This document shows, piece after piece, positions 1 through 5,021 of a stretch of 11,127 nucleotides of DNA (the stretch's first letter is position 1; every line of letters begins with the position of its first letter). Both the position numbers and the translations under genes were made by a program. The notes under the pieces were generated by a model. The model ran no database searches, was not told the DNA's origin, and worked only from the letters and a program-made list of their open reading frames with translations. Source of the DNA: an uncultured Clostridia bacterium (GTDB lineage Bacteria > Bacillota > Clostridia > Christensenellales > Pumilibacteraceae); contig CANQUR010000044.1 in assembly GCA_947627075.1 (NCBI GenBank), positions 1 through 11,127 of the forward strand. The letters run 5' to 3'.

Positions 1-30
1 AAATAAGGCGACAGAAATCGCCCAAAAAGA

Positions 31-77
31 AAAAAGTAATGTACATAGAATAAATTGTTCTATGTACATTGCTTTTT
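31..77. repeat. Long AT-rich hairpin, copy A of a palindromic repeat; terminator-like on both strands
   Basis: Bases 31-50 pair with 58-77, broken only by a G-T pair at 37/71, around a 7-base loop (51-57). The core is GTACATAGAA facing TTCTATGTAC. The outer A-run/T-run arms make it look like an intrinsic terminator in either direction: on the plus strand the stem ends in GCTTTTTATT, and on the minus strand in ACTTTTTTC. A related sequence recurs inverted at 200-226 and as a half-site at 175-184, so it may instead be an operator or a mobile palindromic repeat. A smaller hairpin (GGCGA 8-12 with TCGCC 19-23) lies to its left. The structure is certain from the sequence; its role is inferred. Confidence 0.6.
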
Positions 78-106
78 ATTATAGTTGTTATTTCCCGCTA
101 TGTCAA
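78..106 (-). promoter_or_regulatory. Consensus sigma-A promoter firing leftward
   Basis: On the minus strand TTGACA (106-101) and TATAAT (83-78) are separated by exactly 17 bases, a perfect match to the housekeeping consensus. Transcription would begin near base 71 and enter the hairpin at 31-77 at once, so the transcript would start with a stem-loop followed by a T run. The gene served, if any, lies left of base 1. A promoter feeding directly into a terminator-like palindrome suggests attenuation, an operator at the start site, or a very short RNA. Confidence 0.6.
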
Positions 107-138
107 GCAAAAAAACGTATTTTTGTTGAATTTTCCAT
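103..138 (-). CDS. Possible 11-residue peptide ORF with a strong ribosome binding site
   Basis: On the minus strand AGGAGGAG (154-147) lies 8 bases before an ATG (138-136) that opens an 11-codon frame reading M-E-N-S-T-K-I-R-F-F-A and ending in TGA (105-103). The stop overlaps the -35 box of the leftward promoter. The ribosome binding site is as strong as any in the window, which argues against chance, but no clear promoter is visible upstream and the peptide resembles nothing I recognise. It could be a leader peptide, a small toxin-like peptide, or the residue of a decayed gene. Confidence 0.25.
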   Translation of the reverse strand: MENSTKIRFFA

Positions 139-171
139 AATTTTTTCTCCTCCTCACCTTGTCGAAGCGTT

Positions 172-228
172 TTATTCTATGTACTTTCTCGTCTTTTCAG
201 ACCATAGAACAATTTATTCTACGTAGTT
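172..228. repeat. Inverted copy B of the palindromic repeat plus an extra half-site
   Basis: Bases 200-226 match the reverse complement of 41-67 with a few substitutions, including the asymmetric loop, so this is an inverted second copy and not merely another palindrome. It is followed by a run of T. A further half-site TTCTATGTAC lies at 175-184, and a weaker one (ACGTAGAA) near 288-295. The two copies face each other around the promoter and mini-ORF, as terminal repeats of a roughly 190-base element would, or as spaced binding sites of one regulator. Neither reading can be settled from one copy. Confidence 0.5.
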
Positions 229-237
229 TTTTGTAGG

Positions 238-343
238 GTAAAAGACCACATTACGAAAGGCTTCCCCCGCGAATAAAGTTCACAAAAACGTAGAAAGTTC
301 ATATCGGGGGAGGCTCCGACGAAGTCGGTGGTGAGGGTCTTAC
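238..343 (+). other. Structured GC-rich leader or intergenic repeat upstream of the pilin gene
   Basis: Nested pairing is visible. AAGACC (242-247) pairs with GGTCTT (336-341), GCTTCCCCCG (260-269) pairs with CGGGGGAGGC (305-314), and CCGAC (316-320) forms a hairpin with GTCGG (324-328) around GAA. Further small hairpins follow before the pilin start, including a TTCG-capped one near 361-377 and CGCCA/TGGCG near 409-429. I see no match to c-di-GMP-I or -II riboswitch cores. It may be a regulatory RNA leader of the pilin or an intergenic repeat of MITE type. The rest of the stretch to 471 holds only the pilin ribosome binding site. Confidence 0.45.
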
Positions 344-471
344 TCAACAAGCGAAAAGGACTTGCTTTCGAGCGAAGTAAGGAAATGTACGGAAAGCATG
401 GTATAAACGCCAAAACATCCCGGTGGCGGATATATAGAAAAAATCATGATTTTATAAAGGAGAAATTAAAA

Positions 472-906
472 ATGAAGAAACAAAACAAGAAAGGCTTTAC
501 ACTTGCCGAGCTTTTGATAGTAGTTGCTATCATCGCAGTTCTTACCGCTATCGCAATTCCCCTCTTTGTGGGAGCTTTGAATAATGCGGAAACAAATGTT
601 AAAAACGCTAATATACGCGTTGTAAGAGGAGCCGCTATAACTGAAATTCTTTCTAACGGGGATACATATTTAAAAAAAACTGCTGAAGATGGCACAAAAA
701 CAGACTGCAATCAATGGGCTATCGAAGCAACTGTAACAAAAACAGGAGAAATTACGTATTTGAAAATAACTGCATCTAACGAAACTTCTCCCACTGCAAA
801 AGCTGGTACTTGTGAAAAATACAAAGTAGCAAATAAGGATAAGGGGAACGCAACTACAGATGACTATGAAGTTACAATGACCATTATTGAACTTAAAGTA
901 TCCTAA
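472..906 (+). CDS. Type IV pilin-like (prepilin) protein
   Basis: The 144-residue product has a class III (type IV prepilin) signal: a short lysine-rich leader, the prepilin peptidase site G8|F9, glutamate at mature position 5 (E13), and a hydrophobic helix to about residue 32 with Pro at 30. The mature protein would be about 136 residues, with a small variable globular part and two cysteines (C79, C114) that could form a disulfide. The start is chosen because AAAGGAG (456-462) lies 9 bases upstream; the frame stays open back to 328, but that extension would bury the leader. Family knowledge says such subunits are inserted in the membrane and assembled into pili or pseudopili. No pilus ATPase, PilC or peptidase gene is visible nearby, so it is an orphan here. 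The gene is visibly more AT-rich than murC or the lipid genes. It could be a ComGC/PilA-type major subunit or a minor pseudopilin. Confidence 0.88.
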   Translation: MKKQNKKGFTLAELLIVVAIIAVLTAIAIPLFVGALNNAETNVKNANIRVVRGAAITEILSNGDTYLKKTAEDGTKTDCNQWAIEATVTKTGEITYLKITASNETSPTAKAGTCEKYKVANKDKGNATTDDYEVTMTIIELKVS

Positions 907-929
907 AATCAAAAATCACAGAGCGAAAA

Positions 930-991
930 CGGCATTGCAAGGGTATGCCGAATAAGCTATAAGCTAAATCTATAGGGATGTATGATTTAGC
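930..991 (+). other. Two stem-loops in the pilin 3' untranslated region
   Basis: CGGCAT (930-935) pairs with ATGCCG (945-950), and GCTAAATC (963-970) pairs with GATTTAGC (984-991). Both precede the terminator, so the pilin mRNA would end in three consecutive stem-loops. They may protect the transcript from 3' exonucleases or bind a regulator. I recognise no known RNA family. Confidence 0.35.
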
Positions 992-1019
992 AAAAATGAG
1001 TCCTTTCGGGCTCATTTTT
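992..1019. terminator. Bidirectional intrinsic terminator between convergent genes
   Basis: Bases 992-1003 pair with 1008-1019 around a TTTC loop, with one G-T pair. On the plus strand the stem is followed by T residues and ends the pilin transcript. On the minus strand it reads into ATTTTTG and can end the lipid operon, whose last gene stops at 1061. Confidence 0.85.
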
Positions 1020-1060
1020 TTACACGCAAGTATTCAATTGCTTTTTTGAAAGCCGAATAG

Positions 1061-2023
1061 TCAATAATAAAATTCGTGAGTAAGTTCGCGCTCAAACAAA
1101 TTTTCGAGCAATTTTTCGGCGGGAACGCCGTCTATCCAGCTGTTTACCGCGTCGGTAAGCGGCACCGAAGCCCCCACTCTTTTTGCGAGTGCAGAAACAG
1201 CTTTTGCCGTCATTACGCCTTCGGCAAGCTTGGAGAAGCGTTCGCCCTTTACGAACATTTCGCCCCACTTGCGATTGTGACTGTGCTCCGAAAACAGCGT
1301 AGCCTCATAGTCGCCGAGATGACAAAGCCCGTATGCAGACAACTCGTTGCCTCCGAGCGCATTGATAAGCCTTGCTATTTCTCGACTGCCGCGCGCCATG
1401 AGAGGTCCCTTCATAGTGGAAAGTCCGAGCCCGTCGAGGGCGCCCGCGATGATACCCATTATATTTTTTGTTGCCGCGCCTATCTCGGTCCCGATAATGT
1501 CGTTGCCGTGATAGAAGCGAATGAGATTGCTTTTGAATATGCCTATAAGGTAGTCAATAAGCTCATGATCGTAAGCGTCCATGACCATGCAACTCGGTCT
1601 GCCCTTGGTAAATTCCTGTATATGTCCGGGGCCCACCCAAACGGCGACCTTATTTTTATCTATGCCCGATTCGATAGCGACCTCGGAAAGGCGTTTGCCC
1701 GTAACGTTCTCGATCCCCTTCATACATAGAACAAAAATTTTGTCCTTGTAATCGTACTTCGTGATCTGCTCGAAAAAGCCCCGTAGCCCTTGCGAGTTTA
1801 TGGATATGATTATTATATCCGCACGTTCGACCGAATATTTCAAGTCGCAAGAAAGCTCAATATTTTTATCGAGAGTGACCCATTCGTTTTTGCCCGTTTC
1901 CTTCAAGACCTTATAGCTTAAAGAATCTTCGCGACCGAAGCTGACCACGTCGTGTCCTATGTAATTGTTATACCAGGCAAGAAACGATCCCCATCTGCCG
2001 CACCCCAAAACCGAAATCTTCAT
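1061..2023 (-). CDS. gpsA: GpsA-like NAD(P)-dependent glycerol-3-phosphate dehydrogenase, divergent
   Basis: The 320-residue protein begins with a Rossmann dinucleotide site (GCGRWG, residues 7-12) and keeps the family landmarks MKGIE (101-105), a GPGHIQEF segment (131-138) in place of the usual GPSHAEE, K186 in the TKN motif (expected general base), LGD (236-238) and T242. GpsA reduces dihydroxyacetone phosphate to sn-glycerol 3-phosphate for phospholipid synthesis in the cytoplasm. The motif normally reading SRNRRFG is SHNRKWG (248-254), so the arginine that grips the substrate phosphate appears to be His249; the DNA-level call is direct, the alignment is from memory. It follows the SDR by 18 bases with a weak GGGGG ribosome binding site and is the last gene of the operon. 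It may be the cell's ordinary GpsA in a divergent form, or a paralogue acting on another phosphorylated ketone. Confidence 0.8.
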   Translation of the reverse strand: MKISVLGCGRWGSFLAWYNNYIGHDVVSFGREDSLSYKVLKETGKNEWVTLDKNIELSCDLKYSVERADIIIISINSQGLRGFFEQITKYDYKDKIFVLCMKGIENVTGKRLSEVAIESGIDKNKVAVWVGPGHIQEFTKGRPSCMVMDAYDHELIDYLIGIFKSNLIRFYHGNDIIGTEIGAATKNIMGIIAGALDGLGLSTMKGPLMARGSREIARLINALGGNELSAYGLCHLGDYEATLFSEHSHNRKWGEMFVKGERFSKLAEGVMTAKAVSALAKRVGASVPLTDAVNSWIDGVPAEKLLENLFERELTHEFYY

Positions 2024-2041
2024 TTTTTGACCCCCATATAG

Positions 2042-2836
2042 CTATTTAACATACATTCCGCCGACTATCTTATTGCAGAATTTATGCGTAAAGAAGCGGG
2101 ATAAAAATACCAAAAACTTATATTTGCCGCCCACCGTATATAGAGGGCTCACATTCTTTTTGAGTGCAAGTTTTTTGACAAGGCGTGCCACAACGTCCGG
2201 ACTCATGCCGTTTATCTCGTCCTTTTCCATGACCTTGATGCTCTTGTCTTGATTGGAATAGGCTTTTGTTTCCTCTGTCTTGATCCTGTTTTCGGTAAAG
2301 CCCGTCTTTATGTCGCCCGGCATAACGGCGCACGCGGTTATCCCGAACGCCTTGACCTCGTTGATGAGCGCCAAGGTAAATGAGTTGATCGCCGCCTTGG
2401 AGCATGAATAAAACGTCTGGAACGGTATGGAAAATACCGACGCCACCGACGAAGTATTGATTATCCTACCGCTTTTGCGCTCGCGCATATACGGCAAAAC
2501 CGCTTGAGTGCAGTTTACTGCTCCCCAAAAGTTAACCTCAAGTTGTTTTTTTGCAAGATACTCGGGAGTTGTCTCTATCGCGCCGGCAATACCGAATCCC
2601 GCATTATTTACAAGCAAATCTATCTTCCCCTCTTGCTCTATAACCTTTTTTACCGCTTCAAAAACAGCCTCTCGATTTGTAACATCGACTTCTATGAAAT
2701 TCGTGCCGTTCTCTACGTTGTGACGGCTGAAATTATACACCTTGTAACCGGCTTCCTCGAGCCTTGCCTTTTCGCATTTGCCTATGCCGCTCGACGCGCC
2801 GGTCACTATCGCGACTACGTTTTCCGCCTTTTTCAT
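2042..2836 (-). CDS. Short-chain dehydrogenase/reductase, candidate 3-ketosphinganine-type reductase
   Basis: This classical SDR of 264 residues carries TGASSGIG (12-19) for the cofactor, NNAG (77-80), N102, S130 in NTSS, and the catalytic pair Y143/K147 in YSCSK. A Ser-Arg pair after the second strand (37-38) favours NADPH. The C-terminal 30 residues are hydrophobic and basic (YKFLVFLSRFF around 234-244), hinting at membrane association as in lipid ketoreductases. Its ATG lies inside the stop codon of the upstream synthase (ATGA), so the two are translationally coupled and probably act in sequence. Family knowledge says alpha-oxoamine products are often reduced by an SDR, as 3-ketosphinganine is. 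The specific substrate is inference; SDR sequence alone does not fix it. Another hydroxy-lipid or acyl ketone reductase is possible. Confidence 0.85.
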   Translation of the reverse strand: MKKAENVVAIVTGASSGIGKCEKARLEEAGYKVYNFSRHNVENGTNFIEVDVTNREAVFEAVKKVIEQEGKIDLLVNNAGFGIAGAIETTPEYLAKKQLEVNFWGAVNCTQAVLPYMRERKSGRIINTSSVASVFSIPFQTFYSCSKAAINSFTLALINEVKAFGITACAVMPGDIKTGFTENRIKTEETKAYSNQDKSIKVMEKDEINGMSPDVVARLVKKLALKKNVSPLYTVGGKYKFLVFLSRFFTHKFCNKIVGGMYVK

Positions 2837-4014
2837 AATTGCGCTCCGTCATCAAAGACCTTTTTTATTATATCCGCAGCCTCGTCCAAAAGCGCTTCGG
2901 TATGAGTAGCCATAAGGCTGAGCCTCAAAAGGCATTCCTTTTCCGGCGTTGCGGGCGGAAGGACGGGATTTACATATACTCCGTCGTTGAAAAGTTTTTT
3001 GTCGTAATACAGTGTGTCTTGAAGCTCATAAGTATATACGGGCACGATGGGAGTTTTGCTCTCCTTGATCTTTATGCCGCGACTCTTGAGCGCCCCGCGC
3101 AAATAATCGCCAAGTTCATTAAGCTTGTCCACACGCTCGGGTTCTTCCTTGAGTACTCGCAAGGATGCAAGTGCCGCCGCACATGACGACGGCGTCATGG
3201 AAGCCGAAAATATGAACGGTCTCGACGAATGCTTGACGTACTCGCCCACCAATGCGTTCGACGCCATAAAGCCTCCCAGCGAAGCGAACGATTTACTGAA
3301 CGTTCCCATAGTTATATCCACTTCTTTTTCAAGTCCGAAATGGCTTGCCGTACCTCTTCCGCCCTTGCCGATAACTCCGAGCGAATGAGCGTCGTCCACC
3401 ATAAGGCGTGCACCGTATTTATTTTTGAGTCCGACTATCTCGGGCAAATTGCAAATATCGCCGCTCATCGAGAATATTCCGTCTGTAATTATAAGTATGC
3501 CCGCGGTCTCCGGCACCGTTTTAAGCAGTCTTTCGAGATCGTTCATATCGTTATGCTTGTAGCGAAGCAACTTTGCGCCCGAAAGCATACAGCCGTCGTA
3601 AATGCTCGCATGGTTCTCGCGATCGCAAAGTATGTAATCGTGTCTGCCCACGATCGAGGAAATTATTCCGAGGTTGGATTGAAAGCCCGTCGAAAATGTC
3701 ATTACGAACTCAACACCGAGAAATTCCGCAAGCTCCTTTTCGAGTTGCAAATGAAGATCGAGCGTTCCGTTCAAAAATCTCGAGCCCGAACAGCCCGTGC
3801 CGTACTTTTCGACAGCCTTTATCGCCGCCTCGATGACGGCGGGATGAGTCGTAAGCCCCAAATAGTTATTTGAGCCGAGCATTATCTTGCGCTTGCCCTC
3901 CATTATGACCTCGGGTCCTTGACGCGATTCGAGGCAATGGAAGTATGGATATATACCCATTTCCTTTACCTTGGTCCAAAGCTCGTTATTATAACATTTC
4001 TTAAACAGATCCAT
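2833..4014 (-). CDS. Serine palmitoyltransferase-like PLP-dependent alpha-oxoamine synthase
   Basis: This fold-type I PLP enzyme has 393 residues. Visible landmarks are SNNYLGL (48-54), GTGCSGSRFLNGT (72-84), the cofactor-stacking H135 in ENHAS, D207 and H210 in DDAHS, and the Schiff-base lysine K241 in GTFSKSFASLGG. The family condenses an amino acid with an acyl-CoA or acyl-ACP, releasing CO2. The YGTGC, TFSKSFAS and VNPVLPPA...RLSLMATHT stretches look closer to bacterial serine palmitoyltransferase, as I recall it from Bacteroidetes, than to Kbl (glycine acetyltransferase) or BioF; this subfamily call is from memory. It has a strong AAGGAG site (4025-4020). A fatty-acid-binding protein gene lies 35 bases upstream and a coupled SDR downstream, which fits long-chain-base synthesis better than threonine or biotin metabolism; no tdh, bioA, bioB or bioD neighbours are seen. 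The likely product is 3-ketosphinganine or a related long-chain amino ketone. Confidence 0.82.
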   Translation of the reverse strand: MDLFKKCYNNELWTKVKEMGIYPYFHCLESRQGPEVIMEGKRKIMLGSNNYLGLTTHPAVIEAAIKAVEKYGTGCSGSRFLNGTLDLHLQLEKELAEFLGVEFVMTFSTGFQSNLGIISSIVGRHDYILCDRENHASIYDGCMLSGAKLLRYKHNDMNDLERLLKTVPETAGILIITDGIFSMSGDICNLPEIVGLKNKYGARLMVDDAHSLGVIGKGGRGTASHFGLEKEVDITMGTFSKSFASLGGFMASNALVGEYVKHSSRPFIFSASMTPSSCAAALASLRVLKEEPERVDKLNELGDYLRGALKSRGIKIKESKTPIVPVYTYELQDTLYYDKKLFNDGVYVNPVLPPATPEKECLLRLSLMATHTEALLDEAADIIKKVFDDGAQL

Positions 4015-4049
4015 AATCTCTCCTTAAAATTATGATTCCCAATATGATT

Positions 4050-4886
4050 TTATTCTTCCTTTTCCACAAATACGTATCCGTACGCATTCGGCCCGATATG
4101 AGTGCCGACTATGGGTCCGAGATCGGTGAGTTCAACGATCTCATCTTCCTTGAGCCCGATTCGTTCTATGAGCTCCTTTGTATTTTGCGGATCGTAGCTG
4201 TACAAAAATCTTACGCCATACTGCTTATCGATCTTATTCAAATCTATCATTTCGGCAACTGCCTTTATGCCCATTTTGGCTCCCAGCTTTTTGCCTATCA
4301 CGTCTATTGTGCCTTGCGCGCTGATTATTATGAGCGGCTTGACCTTTAGCAACGTTCCTATTGCCGCCGTAGCGGTATTCAGTCTGCCGCCCTTTGCAAG
4401 ATATTCGAGCGTATCTATGCCCGCAAACAGCTTTGCTCTCTTTCGAAGATTGTCAACATACTCGATGAGTTCTTCTATGGATAAATGCGTACGCTTCGCC
4501 GCCTCGCGCACCAAAAGTTCGAGCATGATCGTCGTGCAAAGCGTGTCATATACATACACATTGTCGTATCCGCCCTGCTCCTTTATGCGTAAAGCGCTCT
4601 CATAAGTGCCGGATATCTTTGAAGAAAGCGGCAGAAAAAGTAAAGTCGTCCCCTCTTCCTTGGCTTTTCGAAACCTTTCGTCAAGTTCTTGCGGAGACGG
4701 CTGTGATGTGTGCGGATATTGTTTTCCCTCAAGCAATTTTTTGTAAAATTCTTCTGTCGTGATATTTACGCCATCCAAATACGCTTCGCTACCGAAGGTT
4801 ATACCGAGTGGGATCACGTCTACGCCGATCTTTTCGGCGTCTTGTTGAGAAATGACACAGGATGAATCTGTAAGGATCTTTATCAT
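4050..4886 (-). CDS. DegV family fatty-acid-binding protein (FakB-like)
   Basis: The 278-residue protein has the family's signature blocks: TDSSCV (6-11) at the N-terminus, HTSQPSP (59-65), LSSKISGTYESA (87-98) that together hold the fatty acid carboxylate, DTLEYLAKGGRL in the middle, and IVGTHIGPNAYG near the C-terminus. DegV/FakB proteins hold one fatty acid and present it to FakA for phosphorylation to acyl phosphate, which then feeds phospholipid synthesis; other members shuttle lipids without a known kinase partner. No fakA is in the window. It is first in the operon, behind a consensus promoter and a GGGGAGAG site (4900-4893). Its place ahead of the oxoamine synthase suggests it supplies or senses the acyl chain used there, which is inference. 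Confidence 0.92.
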   Translation of the reverse strand: MIKILTDSSCVISQQDAEKIGVDVIPLGITFGSEAYLDGVNITTEEFYKKLLEGKQYPHTSQPSPQELDERFRKAKEEGTTLLFLPLSSKISGTYESALRIKEQGGYDNVYVYDTLCTTIMLELLVREAAKRTHLSIEELIEYVDNLRKRAKLFAGIDTLEYLAKGGRLNTATAAIGTLLKVKPLIIISAQGTIDVIGKKLGAKMGIKAVAEMIDLNKIDKQYGVRFLYSYDPQNTKELIERIGLKEDEIVELTDLGPIVGTHIGPNAYGYVFVEKEE

Positions 4887-4918
4887 ACTTTTCTCTCCCC
4901 AAAAAACAGCTTTGATTA

Positions 4919-4947
4919 ATTTTACAATATATATCGCCGAATGTCAA
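4919..4947 (-). promoter_or_regulatory. Sigma-A promoter of the degV-synthase-SDR-gpsA operon
   Basis: TTGACA (4947-4942) and TAAAAT (4924-4919) are 17 bases apart on the minus strand. The expected start near 4912 leaves a leader of about 26 bases before the DegV ATG. It lies directly after the murC terminator, so the four lipid genes form their own transcription unit. Confidence 0.8.
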
Positions 4948-4967
4948 GCGACAAAAAGACATTTTGC

Positions 4968-4997
4968 AAAAAGACCGCCTCGCTTTTTGACGCGGTC
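4968..4997 (-). terminator. Intrinsic terminator of murC
   Basis: On the minus strand GACCGC (4997-4992) pairs with GCGGTC (4978-4973) around a 13-base loop and is followed by five T residues (4972-4968). It begins 25 bases after the murC stop codon. Confidence 0.75.
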
Positions 4998-5021
4998 ATA
5001 CAAATTTGCCATGCTATCAAA

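Noticed and set aside
31..226. Integron attC sites or a CRISPR array
   Set aside because: The palindromes lack attC core sequences, no integrase is seen, and there are no regularly spaced direct repeats with unique spacers.
328..471. Upstream extension of the pilin frame from a GTG at 328
   Set aside because: It would place 48 residues before a perfect prepilin leader and would run through the folded leader; the AAAGGAG site at 456-462 fixes the start at 472.
238..471. c-di-GMP riboswitch before the pilin
   Set aside because: Pilin genes are known targets of such switches, but I cannot find the conserved GEMM-I or class II core sequences here.
1021..1060. A 16-codon Lys-rich open stretch after the gpsA stop in the shifted frame, perhaps a frameshifted C-terminus
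   Set aside because: GpsA already ends where family members normally end, no slippery site or start codon is evident, and a stretch this short is easily open by chance.
3229..3873. Long plus-strand open frame opposite the oxoamine synthase
   Set aside because: It is a shadow of the real minus-strand gene, has no ribosome binding site or recognisable motif, and overlaps strongly conserved coding sequence.
2833..4014. Glycine acetyltransferase (Kbl) or 8-amino-7-oxononanoate synthase (BioF) as the primary call
   Set aside because: Several motif blocks fit SPT better and there is no threonine dehydrogenase or biotin gene nearby, though the shared family fold means this cannot be fully excluded without a tree.
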